A stretch of 64,000 bases of DNA from Halosegnis marinus (GCF_029338355.1 NZ_CP119802.1:1736001-1800000); one strand, 5' to 3'. Numbered from the stretch's first letter, positions 34,163-43,640 are shown. Notes: generated by a model not told the origin, from the letters alone. Program-made: numbers and translations.

Positions 34163-34413
34163 CCGCCCGCGCGCATCGCCTTCCGCGCGAAGTCCTCGAT
34201 GAGGGGGTCGAGCACCGCCTCCGGCCCGACGAAGACGACCGTCACCTCCGTCAGCGTGATGGAGGCGACGGGGTTCACCTGCTCGGCGGAGAGTTCGGCG
34301 TGCCAGCCGTCCCCCTCGATGCGGTCGTCCGTCTCCCCCTCGCCGCCGAGGTTGCGGAGGTAGTGGGCCGCGAGCCGCTGGCTGATGCCGCGGAAGCGCC
34401 GCTCGCGTCTCAT
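34159..34413 (-). CDS. MoaD-related C-terminal-domain protein (DUF1952-like)
   Basis: An 84-residue protein: RRFRGISQRLAAHYLRNLGGE, then IEGDGWHAELS and VNPVASITLTEVTVVFVG, with a C-terminal helix FARKAMRAGG. The arrangement resembles the small domain found C-terminal to MoaD in some species (PF09189, DUF1952), here as a separate gene. It starts inside the stop codon of the MoaD/SAMP gene (ATGA) and ends inside the start of the next. Physical association with the MoaD-like product is therefore likely; a direct activity is not known. The assignment is from memory of the pattern. Confidence 0.7.
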   Translation of the reverse strand: MRRERRFRGISQRLAAHYLRNLGGEGETDDRIEGDGWHAELSAEQVNPVASITLTEVTVVFVGPEAVLDPLIEDFARKAMRAGG

Positions 34414-34685
34414 CCCCCGGCCACCGGCGGGAAGACGCTCACCGTGTCCTCGGCCCCGACGGGCGTCGCCGGCCCGTCGAGGTGGGCAACCTCGCGGCCG
34501 TTCTTCAGCACGCTCAGTTGCGGGCGTATCTCCCCCTCGTCGTCGAGCAGTTGCCCCGCGAGTTCCGGCCACTCCTCCTCGATGGCGCGCAACACCTCGC
34601 CCACCGTCTCGGCGTCGTAGTCGCGCTCCACGGTCTTCTGCCCCACGGCGGCGCGATACGTGGCGAAGAAGCGCAGTTCGGTCAT
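34410..34685 (-). CDS. MoaD/ThiS-family ubiquitin-like protein (SAMP-type)
   Basis: A 91-residue beta-grasp protein ending in FPPVAGG, with the C-terminal diglycine that is adenylated and thiocarboxylated by an E1-like enzyme. MTELRFFATYRAAVGQKTV, SVLKNGREVAHL and GAEDTVSVFPP are typical of MoaD/SAMP1. In haloarchaea such proteins act as the sulfur donor of molybdopterin synthase or are attached to other proteins as SAMPs. Sequence alone does not separate these roles. ATG 34685 is preferred over an upstream frame because it starts the beta-grasp. The gene heads a three-gene coupled operon. Confidence 0.88.
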   Translation of the reverse strand: MTELRFFATYRAAVGQKTVERDYDAETVGEVLRAIEEEWPELAGQLLDDEGEIRPQLSVLKNGREVAHLDGPATPVGAEDTVSVFPPVAGG

Positions 34686-34770
34686 TACCCCATCCTCGAC
34701 CGGCACCGGATAAAGCCTGTCGGGGAGGCGGGCGCGGTGGGCTTTTGCCCCCGGCCCGCGGCTCCCGGAC

Positions 34771-35571
34771 ATGGACACCACGGTCAGCGTCCTCGACCGC
34801 GGGACGATGCGTATCGACCTGAACTACCCGATAGAGGGCGCGGTCACCGCCACCGACTCGGAGCCGAACCCCGACGCCGTCCGCGCCGACGGTCCCGTGT
34901 TCAACCTCGTCATCGACACGCCCGAACACACCCTCCTGTGGGACACCGGCTCGCACCCCGAGGCCGCCGAGGGCCACTGGTCGGCGGAGACGTACGACAC
35001 GTTCACCCACGCCGACGCCGCGGCCCACCCGCTCCCGGACGCGCTCGCCGACGCCGGCTACGCGCTCGCAGACATCGACGCGGTCGTGCAGTCGCACCTC
35101 CACCTCGACCACGCCGGCGGCCTCCACAACTTCGCCGGGACGGACGTGCCCGTCTTCGTCCACGAGCGGGAACTGAAGGAGGCGTACTTCGCCGCCGCGA
35201 CCGGGCGCGAGGGCGCCTACATCAGGGGCGACTTCGACCACGACCTCGCGTGGGAGCCGCTGTACGGCGACGGCGGCCTCCTCGTCTCGGGCGTCGAGTG
35301 GCTCCACCTCCCCGGTCACACCCCCGGCATGGTCGGTCTGCTCGTCGAGGACGGCGCGGCCGACGGCCGCGACCTGCTCGTCGTCGGCGACCTCGCCTAC
35401 AGCTCGGTCAACTACGAGGAGGGCCACCCGATGGGCCGCGACCTGCTCGACTCCCGGCACGACTGGCGCGAGAGCCTGCGGCGCGCCCGCGACGTCGAGA
35501 AGCGCCGGGACGCGCTCGTCGTCTACGGCCACGACCCCGAACAGGTCGCCGCCCTCCCGGCCCTGCTCTGA
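34771..35571 (+). CDS. MBL-fold hydrolase, lactonase-like
   Basis: This 266-residue metallo-beta-lactamase-fold protein carries the metal motif SHLHLDHAGG, further ligands in LPGHTPGMVG (His) and VVGDLAYSS (Asp), and YGHDPEQV near the end. The subfamily is close to the N-acyl homoserine lactonase branch (AiiA-like), with the conserved tail YGHD. Whether haloarchaea use lactone signals is open, so the substrate is not assigned. It is divergent from the MoaD operon by 85 bases and its TGA is directly followed by the convergent stop of the next gene. Confidence 0.85.
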   Translation: MDTTVSVLDRGTMRIDLNYPIEGAVTATDSEPNPDAVRADGPVFNLVIDTPEHTLLWDTGSHPEAAEGHWSAETYDTFTHADAAAHPLPDALADAGYALADIDAVVQSHLHLDHAGGLHNFAGTDVPVFVHERELKEAYFAAATGREGAYIRGDFDHDLAWEPLYGDGGLLVSGVEWLHLPGHTPGMVGLLVEDGAADGRDLLVVGDLAYSSVNYEEGHPMGRDLLDSRHDWRESLRRARDVEKRRDALVVYGHDPEQVAALPALL

Positions 35572-35958
35572 TTACTTCCCGCGGCCCATCCGGATGCCGT
35601 CGTCCACGATGCGGTGGTTCCGCTCGCGGTCCAGCCGTTCCCCGAGGTCGCCGTGCGCGTACAGTTGGTCGACGAGCGCGACGCAGAAGTTCCGCCACGC
35701 GATGGCGTGGATGGGCGACTGGCCCCACGCGCGGAGTTCGGGGACGAACTCGTCGTAGCGCTCGGCGCGCGACTCCAGGTGCTCGACCACGTCGAGGACG
35801 CCGCTCGCGGCCGCCGCGTCGTCCTCGGCGGCCGCGATGAGCCCGTTCACCCGGCGCTCGTACCCCTCCAGCGCGCGCTCCATGTCCTGCGGCGTGACGC
35901 TCTCCTCGGGCAGCGAGTCGAGGATTCCCCGCGGAATACCGAGATCTACCTCGTCCAT
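35572..35958 (-). CDS. Conserved haloarchaeal hypothetical protein
   Basis: A 128-residue helical, acidic protein starting at ATG 35958. Recognisable blocks are LGIPRGILDSLPEESVTPQDMER and SPIHAIAWRNFCVALVDQLYAHGDL, with Trp/Arg/Asn residues that look conserved. No known domain, membrane segment or metal site is apparent. It sits tail to tail with the MBL gene and upstream, on the same strand, of nothing but a small membrane protein gene 38 bases away. The frame has clean codon bias and a plausible length, so I judge it real. Confidence 0.72.
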   Translation of the reverse strand: MDEVDLGIPRGILDSLPEESVTPQDMERALEGYERRVNGLIAAAEDDAAAASGVLDVVEHLESRAERYDEFVPELRAWGQSPIHAIAWRNFCVALVDQLYAHGDLGERLDRERNHRIVDDGIRMGRGK

Positions 35959-35995
35959 GCGCCGAGATGGCACGGCGGCGACGAAAGGGTTCCGT

Positions 35996-36439
35996 CTACG
36001 CCGTCGCGCGGAGGCGGGCGACGGCCGCGCCCGCGACGACGGCGACGGCGATACTGACGGCGGCGAGCGTCGAATCCACGGCGAACGCCGCCGCCCGGAC
36101 CGCCACCGGCGACGCGGCCGTCACCGAGTCCGGGGAGAACAGCGCCGCGACCAGCCGCCCGACGCCGTAGCCGACGTCCGCGACGACGACCGTCGCGACG
36201 ACGACGAGCGGGAGGCGGTCGGTCAGGTCGAACGCCGCCGCGAACCGCGCCCCGACGGCGACGGGGAGCAGCGGCGACACGACGACGCCGAACGCCTCGA
36301 CGGCGAGGAGGAACGCCGGGGCGACGCCGCGGTCGGAGACGAGGAACGGGAGGTACACCCCCACGCCGGTGTAGAGCCCGGCGAGGAGGGCGGCGACGCC
36401 GACGGCGGCGAACGCGAGGGCGGGCGAGCGGGAGGACAC
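35996..36439 (-). CDS. Small multi-helix membrane protein
   Basis: A 147-residue protein with four or five hydrophobic helices and few polar residues. The start I give is GTG 36439 (VSSRSPALAFAAVG), because the first helix follows at once and the upstream frame would overlap arcS. A Asp/Arg pair in AFDLTDRLPLVVVATVVVADVGYG interrupts the helices. No family is recognised. It lies 40 bases downstream of arcS on the same strand and could be cotranscribed with tgtA-arcS, though its role is unlikely to be in tRNA modification. Confidence 0.65.
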   Translation of the reverse strand: MSSRSPALAFAAVGVAALLAGLYTGVGVYLPFLVSDRGVAPAFLLAVEAFGVVVSPLLPVAVGARFAAAFDLTDRLPLVVVATVVVADVGYGVGRLVAALFSPDSVTAASPVAVRAAAFAVDSTLAAVSIAVAVVAGAAVARLRATA

Positions 36440-36479
36440 ACGGGGGAGAGCGGGGCCCCGACCGTAGGTCTTCGGGCGG

Positions 36480-38237
36480 CTACTCGCGCTCCTCGCAGTG
36501 CCGCACTTCCACCGCGACGCCGCGCGTCGAGCCGGCCATCTCCGGGCCGGACATCTCCGCACGGCCGACGGCGAACGCCTTCGGTCCCTCGATGACGACC
36601 TCGTCGCCGACGCGGATGTCGTCGCTCGCGTCCACGACGCCCGGCGCGAGGACGCTTCCCTGCGGGACGAACGCGTCTATCTCGACGCGCTTCGTCGGGG
36701 CGTCGGACTCGACCCAGTGGCGCGCGCCTTCGAGCGTGAAGGAGAGGGTGCCGTACTGCGCGACGAGGGTGGCCAGCTGTTCGTCCTCGTGGTTGACGCG
36801 GAGTTTGGGGTAGCGCGACCCGGTCTGCACGTCCGCGAACAGGTCGTCGCCGGCCCCGTCGCCGACGAGGTAGTCCGCGACGGCCCGGACGGTGGCGAGT
36901 TCGCGCTCCCGCTTGGAGTAGGCGTCCACGCCGTCGAGCGTCGCGTCGAGGTTGGCGAGCGAGGCGTCGTCGGTCGGGTGCCCCTCGACGGTGTACGTGA
37001 ACTCGACGCCCAGCGACTCCTCGACGCGCTCGCAGATGGGCCGGTAGTCGTCGGGGACGTGCGCGACGAGGTCGGTGTAGGCGTCGCGGTTGCGGTCGAG
37101 GTACCGTTCGAGGACGCGCGCCACGAAGTCGTACTCCCCCTCCGTCCAGTCGCCGGTCACGACCGAGTCGTAGTGCTGGGCCGGATAGGTGAGTTCGAGT
37201 TCGTTCGGCACGACCCCGATGGGCGAGGTCATCGACACCATGTGGCCCCGGTACGAGTTCGCCTGCGAGTAGCGGTAGTGGCTCTGCGACTCGCTGTACG
37301 GCTTGCGCGCCGAACAGGGGACCAGAACGAGGGGGCGGTCCGTCAGCCGCGGCCGGTAGCGCTCCGTCACGCGCTGTGCGAACCGCTGTATCTCCGCGCG
37401 CCGGAGCGTGTCCTCGCTGGCGGCGAGCAGTTCCGCCCGCCGCAGGGTCGGGGTGCGCTCCTCGACGTAGGCGTACTGCCGGTCGAGCCGCCGGAACAGC
37501 GCCGTCGTCCACGCCTCGTGGCGCGCCTGTCCCTCGACGTAGTCGCGCAGGCGGCCGTCGCGGATGCGCTGGCGGACGCGCGCGAGTTCGGCCTCCAGCG
37601 CGTTCACGTTGTGCTCCGCACAGTCCGTGTGGTCGAACTCGTCGCGGGGCGTCCGGCACGCCTCGCAGGCGCAGGGAAGTTCGTCGAGGTCCTCCAGGAA
37701 GTGCTCGCCGTCGCCCGCGAGGTAGAACCCCTGCGTCCCGCGGACGTAGGCGTAGTCCGAGTCGAACAGGTCCACGCCGGCGTACGCCATCGTGGCGACG
37801 TTCGCGGGGGTGGCCGCGCCCGCGACGTACAGCGCGCTGTCGGGCGGGGTGGCCGCCTTCGTCTCCAGCAGCGCGTCCACGAACCCCTCGGCGTAGCCGC
37901 GCAGGCCGGGGCCGCCCGACAGTACGTAGGCGTCGGCCCCGTAGTCGGCGGCCGTCTCGGGCGAGACGACGGCCGCGCTCGGGTAGTCGACGGGGTCGTA
38001 CTCGACCTGGAACGCCTCCTTCACCTCGTCGGCGGTCCCGCTCGGGAACGCGCGGTGCGGGAGGACGGTCAGCACGGAGTCGTCGCCCTCGGGCACCGCG
38101 CGCTCCTCGCGCCACAGGCTGCCGGCGTCGCGGAGAACGTCGTCGACCAGCGCGGGCGTCCGGAGCGGCTCCGACAGGCGGAGCTCCGCCAGCCGCGCCG
38201 GCCCGTCGCGCGCGTGGACCTCGAAACGGTCGGTCAT
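36480..38237 (-). CDS. arcS: Archaeosine synthase ArcS (TgtA2)
   Basis: A 585-residue protein related to the TGT fold but without its catalytic Asp pair. It shows a zinc-type cluster CACEACRTP, and the ArcS-specific motif [14 protein letters not shown] at about residue 306, which is thought to be used in adding lysine to preQ0 at tRNA position 15. A PUA RNA-binding domain occupies about residues 505-580 ([20 protein letters not shown]). ArcS works with the radical-SAM protein RaSEA to make archaeosine. The ATG at 38237 overlaps the stop of tgtA by four bases (ATGA), so the two are translated together. Confidence 0.93.
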   Translation of the reverse strand: MTDRFEVHARDGPARLAELRLSEPLRTPALVDDVLRDAGSLWREERAVPEGDDSVLTVLPHRAFPSGTADEVKEAFQVEYDPVDYPSAAVVSPETAADYGADAYVLSGGPGLRGYAEGFVDALLETKAATPPDSALYVAGAATPANVATMAYAGVDLFDSDYAYVRGTQGFYLAGDGEHFLEDLDELPCACEACRTPRDEFDHTDCAEHNVNALEAELARVRQRIRDGRLRDYVEGQARHEAWTTALFRRLDRQYAYVEERTPTLRRAELLAASEDTLRRAEIQRFAQRVTERYRPRLTDRPLVLVPCSARKPYSESQSHYRYSQANSYRGHMVSMTSPIGVVPNELELTYPAQHYDSVVTGDWTEGEYDFVARVLERYLDRNRDAYTDLVAHVPDDYRPICERVEESLGVEFTYTVEGHPTDDASLANLDATLDGVDAYSKRERELATVRAVADYLVGDGAGDDLFADVQTGSRYPKLRVNHEDEQLATLVAQYGTLSFTLEGARHWVESDAPTKRVEIDAFVPQGSVLAPGVVDASDDIRVGDEVVIEGPKAFAVGRAEMSGPEMAGSTRGVAVEVRHCEERE

Positions 38238-39754
38238 CGCCCGTCCTCCTCGGTCGCGGGGCTTCCGCCTTGTGACTCGGGGCCCTCCTCCTCGGTCAGG
38301 TCGATGGTGTCGAGGGCCGGCAGGCGAGCGAGCGCGCTCCCCGGCCAGTCGAAGTGCGCGACGGTGAACGCCGTCTCCGAGTTCGCCTCGACCAGCCGCG
38401 CGATACCGTCGGCGGCCGCCTCGTACGCCTCCCGCGAGAGCCGGTCGGGGACCTGTGCCGTCAGGGGGTAGGTGTTCGACAGCGAGCGCGGGAACGGGCC
38501 GAACGGGGGCTTCACGCGCCACGAGGCGTCGAACCGGCTGTTGTTCTCCCCCTCGGTCAGCAGCACCGCGCCGTCGGGGACGTCGAGGCGGTCAAGCCGC
38601 TCGTGGTGGCGACGCACTTCGGGCCGGCGCGCGCTCTCGGCGGAGGTGTGGAAGAAGGAGTCCTTCCGGACGGGGTCCGTCTCGTTCAGCTGGTCGGCGT
38701 GGTCGAGCAGCGCCCGGTAGCCGTCGGCCATCGCCGGGTGCGAGCGGGCGCGCTCCTCGACGAGTTCGAGCAGGTCCCCCCGCCTGATCGCCTGCTTCAC
38801 GCGCCGGAGCTCCTCGTAGGTGACGTGGAGGTTGTGGCGGGCGAGCAGTTCCTCGCGCTCGGCGTCGCCGCGCTCCGCGACCTCGGCGGGCGTGTGCTCG
38901 GTACACACCGGACACGAGCAGGGGAAGTAGTCGAGGTCCGCGAGGTGTTCGGTGCCGCGGACGGTGAGGTAGCGGTCGTCGCGGGCGTACAGCGCGTACG
39001 CGGCCGAGTCGAACAGGTCACAGCCGGCCGCGACGGCGAGCGCGAACATCATCGGGTGGCCCGCGCCGAACAGGTGGACCGGCGCGTCCGCGCCGAGGCC
39101 GCGTTTCGACGCCGCGACCACGTCCACCATGTCGTCGTACCGGTAGTCGTTCAGTAGGGGGACGACCGCCCCGACGGGGAACACGTCGAGGTCGGTCGCG
39201 TCGGCGTGCCGGGCGGCCTGCTCGCGTAAGTCGAGGTGCGTCGAGCCCTGTATCGGTGCGTTGACGAGCATCTCGCCCACGTCCACCTCCTCGGCGGCGG
39301 CGAGCGCCGCCTCCGTCTCCGCGAGGTCGCGCTCGGCCTGCTCGCGCGAGACGTCCGGCGGGGTCGGGATATCGACGGGCGTGCCGATGTCGCTCCCGAT
39401 GTCGTGCTGGAACCGGAGTATCTCCTCCGTGTCCACGTCTATCTCGCCGTACTCGGCCAGCTGGAAGGAGCCGGAGTCGGTCATGATGGCCCCGGAGAAG
39501 TCGTAGAGGTCGTGGAGCCCCTCCGAGAGCGCGCGCTCGCGGTAGTCGTCGGAGCCGTAGAGGATGTAGCCGTTCGTGATGAGTATCTCCGCGCCGAACT
39601 CCCGCTCCAGCTGGCGGGGCTCGACGGTCCGCAGGTGGGGATTGATGACGGGGAGCAGCGCCGGCGTCTCCACGGTGACGCCCGCGCGGGGGACGGTCAG
39701 CTCGCCGATGCGGCCGGCGGCGTCCCAGTCCCGCGTCTCGAAGTGGTCGCGCAT
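38234..39754 (-). CDS. tgtA: tRNA-guanine(15) transglycosylase TgtA (archaeosine)
   Basis: This 506-residue enzyme carries the TIM-barrel catalytic motifs MTDSGSFQ, with Asp93 as the likely general acid/base, and a second conserved Asp in the GAGHP region. The zinc site is CSCPVC followed by a His in HNLHVTYEE. It exchanges guanine 15 in the D loop of tRNA for preQ0, the first committed step toward archaeosine. C-terminal RNA-binding domains are on the separate ArcS gene here. It starts at ATG 39754, has the usual haloarchaeal length and is coupled to arcS. Confidence 0.94.
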   Translation of the reverse strand: MRDHFETRDWDAAGRIGELTVPRAGVTVETPALLPVINPHLRTVEPRQLEREFGAEILITNGYILYGSDDYRERALSEGLHDLYDFSGAIMTDSGSFQLAEYGEIDVDTEEILRFQHDIGSDIGTPVDIPTPPDVSREQAERDLAETEAALAAAEEVDVGEMLVNAPIQGSTHLDLREQAARHADATDLDVFPVGAVVPLLNDYRYDDMVDVVAASKRGLGADAPVHLFGAGHPMMFALAVAAGCDLFDSAAYALYARDDRYLTVRGTEHLADLDYFPCSCPVCTEHTPAEVAERGDAEREELLARHNLHVTYEELRRVKQAIRRGDLLELVEERARSHPAMADGYRALLDHADQLNETDPVRKDSFFHTSAESARRPEVRRHHERLDRLDVPDGAVLLTEGENNSRFDASWRVKPPFGPFPRSLSNTYPLTAQVPDRLSREAYEAAADGIARLVEANSETAFTVAHFDWPGSALARLPALDTIDLTEEEGPESQGGSPATEEDGR

Positions 39755-39798
39755 GGGTGAACTGGAACCGAGCCGCCGGTAAGGGTGTCGTTGTACCG

Positions 39799-40152
39799 CT
39801 ATCGCGTGTCCTCGTCCTCGCCGCTCCCCACGTCGATGCGGGTCGGCTCGTCGTCGGCCTCCTCGCCCGCGCGCCGCTCGCCGCCGAGCACGCGTTCGCG
39901 GATGTCCTCGGCGAACGACTCCACCTGATTCCGGAGCGTGGCGACCTCCTCGCGGAACTCGCCGACGGGTCGCTCCACGTAGTGGACACGCTCGCGGGGA
40001 ATCCGCCGCACCACGTCGCCCTCCTCGTGTTCCTCGGCCTTCAGTATCCAGTGGTCCTGGAAGTACGCGAGGTGCTCGTTCTCGACGCGCTTCTCGACGG
40101 TGCCGTCCGGCGTCTCGTACACGATGGTCGCCGTACCGAGTTCCTCGTCCAT
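39799..40152 (-). CDS. Conserved haloarchaeal hypothetical protein
   Basis: A 117-residue protein with a small beta-rich N-terminal half ([32 protein letters not shown]) followed by a coiled-coil-like segment ([22 protein letters not shown]) and an acidic tail. The first half has the look of a compact sheet that could bind a surface or nucleic acid, and the second half could dimerise. No family is known to me. It lies 44 bases upstream of tgtA on the same strand, so it may be part of the same transcript, but the sequence does not tie it to archaeosine. Confidence 0.72.
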   Translation of the reverse strand: MDEELGTATIVYETPDGTVEKRVENEHLAYFQDHWILKAEEHEEGDVVRRIPRERVHYVERPVGEFREEVATLRNQVESFAEDIRERVLGGERRAGEEADDEPTRIDVGSGEDEDTR

Positions 40153-40191
40153 ACTGTCGTTTGCCGCTCGACGGGATTATGTCCTGTGGCT

Positions 40192-41289
40192 TCAGAAGTA
40201 CTCGGCCAGCCGGTCGGCCGCCTCCGCGGCCCGGGGCGTGACGAGCGCGAAGCGCATCCACTCCTCGCGCGCGCTCCCGAACGCCTCGCCGGGCATCCCC
40301 GCGACGCCCGCCTCGTCGATGAGCCGCTTCGTGTTGTCGAGCGTGCCCGGGAAGCCGTCGAACCGCGCCAGCACGTAGAACGAGCCGCGCGGCTGGATGT
40401 AGTCGGCTCCGGCGTCGTCCAGCGCCGCACAGAACGCCGAGATGCGCTCCTCCAGCATCTCTCGCGTCCCCGCGTAGTAGGAGTCGGGCGTCTCCCGAAG
40501 CGCCTTCAGCGCCGCGTGCTGGCCCGGCGCGGTGACGGCCACGTTCGTCAGCATGTGGCGGGTGCGCGCCGGGTCCACGAGGTGCTCGGGGAGTATCGCG
40601 TAGCCGACCCTGAGCCCGGTCGTCCCCATCGACTTCGAGAAGGAGTTGGTGACGGCGACGTTGTCGGAGTCGAAGGCGAGCGCCGAGCGGAACTCGCCCG
40701 AGAAGTCGAACTCGTCGTACACCTCGTCGGAGACGAACAGCGCGTCGTGCGCCTCGGCTATCGCCGTCAGTTCCCGCTTGACTTCCTCGCCGTACACGGC
40801 TCCCGTGGGGTTGTTCGGCGAACACGCCACCACGAGCGCGGTGTCGTCGCTGGCGGCCGCGCGCACGTCCGCCGGGTCGAGCGTCCCGTCGTCGGCGACG
40901 GGCACGTAGACGGCCTCCGCGTCGAGCAGTTCCGTCCGGCCCGCGTAGTAGGGGTACACCGGGTCCGTGAGTATCACCTCGTTCCCGGCGTGGGCCTCCA
41001 GGCCGCAGGCCATCGCGAGGTGGTTCGCCTCGCCCGCGCCGTTCGTCACGACGACGCGCTCGACCGGCACGTCGTGGCGCTCGGCGAGTTCCGCGCGGAG
41101 CTCCGCGTTCCCCTCGCTCGGCGGGTACTGGTAGTCGGCGACGGGCGCGTCGGCGAACTCGCGGATGCCGTCGCGGAGCGCGGCCGGCGGCTCCCAGTCG
41201 GGGTTGCCGCTCACCATGTCCACCACGTCGCGGTCGGCGTCGTCGGCGTAGGCCATCACGTGGAAGAAGAGCGGCCTGTCGTCGTCCAT
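40192..41289 (-). CDS. Fold-type I pyridoxal-phosphate aminotransferase
   Basis: A 365-residue PLP enzyme of the class I/II group (AspC/HisC-like). The cofactor Lys is in [16 protein letters not shown], the Asp contacting the ring is in [10 protein letters not shown], and NNPTG is in [14 protein letters not shown]. Substrate-side motifs are AGMPGEAFG and VRxxxA-like MRFALVTP. Substrates could be aspartate, aromatic or branched amino acids; the sequence does not decide. The start is ATG 41289. It follows the small helical protein gene in the same direction 39 bases away, and diverges from the amidase gene. Confidence 0.88.
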   Translation of the reverse strand: MDDDRPLFFHVMAYADDADRDVVDMVSGNPDWEPPAALRDGIREFADAPVADYQYPPSEGNAELRAELAERHDVPVERVVVTNGAGEANHLAMACGLEAHAGNEVILTDPVYPYYAGRTELLDAEAVYVPVADDGTLDPADVRAAASDDTALVVACSPNNPTGAVYGEEVKRELTAIAEAHDALFVSDEVYDEFDFSGEFRSALAFDSDNVAVTNSFSKSMGTTGLRVGYAILPEHLVDPARTRHMLTNVAVTAPGQHAALKALRETPDSYYAGTREMLEERISAFCAALDDAGADYIQPRGSFYVLARFDGFPGTLDNTKRLIDEAGVAGMPGEAFGSAREEWMRFALVTPRAAEAADRLAEYF

Positions 41290-41375
41290 GTCCCCGCCTA
41301 CGAGCGCTCCGTGTTCGGTGTTGTGTTCCCGGGCGCGTGGCGTGGCTTCAAGCCGCCGCGCCCACAACTGCGACC

Positions 41376-41891
41376 ATGCGCGAGTTCGCGGACGACCCGC
41401 CGGTCGAGGAGCGCGTCGGCGAGGCGCTCCGGCGCGCCGATGCCACCGTCACGACCGCCGAGTCCTGTACGGGCGGGCTCATCGGCTCGCTGTTGACCGA
41501 CGTGCCCGGGTCCTCCGACTACTTCGACCGGGCGCTCGCGACGTACAGCTACGAGTCGAAGATGGAACTCGTCGGCGTCGCGCGCGAGACGCTCGACGAC
41601 CACGGCGCGGTCTCCGAGCCAGTCGCGCGGCAGATGGCCCGCGGCGCGCGCGATACGGCCGGCACGACGTGGGGGCTGTCCACGACGGGTATCGCCGGGC
41701 CCTCGGGCGGCACGCCGGACAAGCCCGTCGGCACGGTGTACGTCGGCGTCGCCTTCCGGGGGGAGTGGGGAACCGGTGACTCCTTCGCGCGGGTCGAGCG
41801 CTACGAGTTCGACGGGTCGCGGACCGAGGTGAAGGAGCGTATCGCGCGCCGCGCGCTCGCGGACCTCCTCGCGGCCGTGGAGTCGGCGTAG
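41376..41891 (+). CDS. CinA C-terminal-type nicotinamide-nucleotide amidase
   Basis: A 171-residue protein equal to the C-terminal half of CinA (PncC). Diagnostic motifs are TAESCTGGLIGSLLTDVPGSS, with the catalytic Ser/Thr region, and TTGIAGPSGGTPDKPVGTVYVG. The enzyme deamidates nicotinamide mononucleotide and is part of NAD salvage. As a stand-alone domain it lacks the CinA N-terminal MoaB-like half. The start ATG at 41376 is preferred because it begins the domain. A short gap of 50 bases separates it from the downstream membrane gene. Confidence 0.88.
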   Translation: MREFADDPPVEERVGEALRRADATVTTAESCTGGLIGSLLTDVPGSSDYFDRALATYSYESKMELVGVARETLDDHGAVSEPVARQMARGARDTAGTTWGLSTTGIAGPSGGTPDKPVGTVYVGVAFRGEWGTGDSFARVERYEFDGSRTEVKERIARRALADLLAAVESA

Positions 41892-41941
41892 GGCGCGGCC
41901 GGGGCCGGGGCCTTTGTAACCCCTCCGTCCGTCGGCCGGGT

Positions 41942-42469
41942 ATGAACAAGGAAGGCCACGTCCTCAACGGAGTGCTGCTCGCCATCGGTCTCGGCTACGT
42001 CCTCGAACCCGCGGGCGACGTGGAGACGTTCCGCACCATCGCCGCGACGCTCGTTCCGGTCACGCTCGGGGCGCTGTTCCCGGACGTGGACACCGCGTTC
42101 GGCAAACACCGCAAGACCCTCCACAACCTCCCGGTGCTCGCTATCTTCCTGGCGTACCCCATCTACTTCGGCAACCTCCAGTACGTCTGGGTCGGCGTCG
42201 TCACCCACTACGTCCTCGACATCGTCGGCTCGAAGCGGGGTATCGCGCTGTTCTACCCGCTCTCGACCAAGGAGTACGGCTTCCCGACGGGCGTGACCAC
42301 GTCCTCGAAGTACGCGAACCTCGTCACCGTCGTCGTGACGGTGCTCGAACTCGCGGTCATCGCCGCGTTCGTCCACGTCGCGCCGGGCGCGCTGGACTCG
42401 ATAATCTCGTCGCTCCCCTTCGACCCCGCCATCAACGCGACGAACACGACGGCGGCGTTCGGTCAGTAA
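41942..42469 (+). CDS. YdjM/DUF457-type membrane-bound metal-dependent hydrolase
   Basis: A 175-residue membrane protein with four hydrophobic helices. The metal motifs of the family are visible: GHVLNGVLLAIG at the start, GALFPDVDTAFGKHRKTLHNLPVL with Asp and His residues, and VTHYVLDIVGSKRG. These YdjM/LexA-regulated proteins are thought to bind metal at the membrane, and their substrate is unknown. It starts at ATG 41942 and its stop overlaps the convergent PHP-type gene by seven bases. Location after the CinA-type amidase gene does not suggest a link. Confidence 0.85.
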   Translation: MNKEGHVLNGVLLAIGLGYVLEPAGDVETFRTIAATLVPVTLGALFPDVDTAFGKHRKTLHNLPVLAIFLAYPIYFGNLQYVWVGVVTHYVLDIVGSKRGIALFYPLSTKEYGFPTGVTTSSKYANLVTVVVTVLELAVIAAFVHVAPGALDSIISSLPFDPAINATNTTAAFGQ

Positions 42470-43212
42470 ACCGCGACGTCGTCGAACCGCCCGTCGTAGG
42501 CGACGTTCGACGGGTGGGTCGGCTCGGTCCCCGACAGGAACAGCCGGTCGGCCTTCTTCCACGTGTTCTCGTACCCGAGGTGGGCGAACTCGACGTGTCG
42601 CCGGAGCGTATGGACCGGGCCGTCGCGGTGGAACACCCGCCGGGGCGCGCCCTCGCGGAACGCCTCGACAACGTCCTCGCGGCAGCGCAGGGGAGCGTCG
42701 AACTCCGTCCACACCTCGCCCACGGTGGAGCGCAGGTGGGCGTACGACGACCCGAACGCCGGCAGCCCCGTCTCCCGGGCCACCTCGCGGGCGCGGTCGT
42801 TGTGGCGCGCGCGGTGTTTCGGATTGTACACCTCGACGGCGTGGAGCGCGTCGCGGTACTCGCGTATCTCCTCGGGGCCGAGCGACACCGTGGCGAACTC
42901 CGGGTGCGGCACGAGTCCGACCCCGTCCTGGCGGCGGAGTTCGGCCATCGCGCCGTCCAGCGTGACGAAGTCGGGTATCGGGTCGGAGAGTCCGACCATC
43001 AGGACGTGTTTGCGGTCGCGCCACGACCCCGTGAACACCTCGCGGCCGGGGACGACGACGAGGTCCTCGTCGGAGAACCGGCGCGCGCGCGCCCGTATCT
43101 CGTCCAGCCGCCGGAAGTGCGGGGCGTAGACCAGCGCGTCGAGGCCGCGCCGCTTGGCCCGCTCGGCGACGCGCTCGTCGAGCACCTTCACGTGGGGGTC
43201 GACGCGGAACAC
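42463..43212 (-). CDS. PHP-domain phosphoesterase-like protein
   Basis: A 249-residue protein starting at GTG 43212. It has PHP-type motifs: RVDPHVKVLDE where the first HxH is reduced to a single His, YAPHFRRLDEIR, VVPGREVFTG, VGLVPHPEFA and FGSSYAHLRSTVG. The set suggests a metal-dependent phosphoesterase or cyclic nucleotide-type hydrolase of the PHP fold, but several canonical His are altered, so the metal site may be incomplete. A TATA-like element on the minus strand, GATATACT at 43234-43241, lies 26 bases before the start and supports leaderless transcription. Confidence 0.82.
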   Translation of the reverse strand: MFRVDPHVKVLDERVAERAKRRGLDALVYAPHFRRLDEIRARARRFSDEDLVVVPGREVFTGSWRDRKHVLMVGLSDPIPDFVTLDGAMAELRRQDGVGLVPHPEFATVSLGPEEIREYRDALHAVEVYNPKHRARHNDRAREVARETGLPAFGSSYAHLRSTVGEVWTEFDAPLRCREDVVEAFREGAPRRVFHRDGPVHTLRRHVEFAHLGYENTWKKADRLFLSGTEPTHPSNVAYDGRFDDVAVY

Positions 43213-43233
43213 ACCGGGGTTGGGGGCGGTCGC

Positions 43234-43241
43234 AGTATATC
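43234..43241 (-). promoter_or_regulatory. TATA-like element of PHP gene
   Basis: GATATACT on the minus strand, centred 26 bases before the GTG at 43212. It supports that GTG as the start. Confidence 0.55.
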
Positions 43242-43322
43242 GGTTCCGCTCCCGGATGGGGGCGATACGGCCCCTGCGTGGCGTCCCGAACCTCTTTACC
43301 CCCCGAACGCCTCGCCCCGCTC

Positions 43323-43640
43323 ATGTGGTCGTGTGCTATCGAGGGCTGCGGGGCGGAGGCCGAGCGGGCCGAGGACCTGCTCGTCCACCAGGCGACCGAA
43401 CACGAGCGCCTCCAGTGTGGCGTCTGCGGCACCGTCCTCCCGGACGGCTACTTCGCCATCCGCCACGCGTTCGACGAACACTCACGCGCCGAGTACGTCC
43501 GCGCGTACGACGCCGACGCCGACGACATCCGGAAACGCGAGTCCGTCCTCGACGCCATCGAGAACGAGGCCGACCTCGACGAGGTCGTCGCCCGCATCAA
43601 CGGCGGCGGCGACGAGGAGCCGACCGGCTCACACGCGTAG
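43323..43640 (+). CDS. DUF7565-type protein with two C2H2-like fingers
   Basis: A 105-residue protein. Cys4, Cys9, His22 and His27 form one zinc-finger-like unit, and Cys32-X2-Cys35, His48 and His53 a second that has the classical C-X2-C-X12-H-X4-H spacing. The remaining 50 residues are helical and acidic (RKRESVLDAIENEADLDEVV). Small haloarchaeal proteins of this kind are annotated DUF7565; their role is unknown, though zinc binding and nucleic-acid or protein contact are likely. Its last 12 bases overlap the convergent MFS transporter gene. Confidence 0.78.
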   Translation: MWSCAIEGCGAEAERAEDLLVHQATEHERLQCGVCGTVLPDGYFAIRHAFDEHSRAEYVRAYDADADDIRKRESVLDAIENEADLDEVVARINGGGDEEPTGSHA

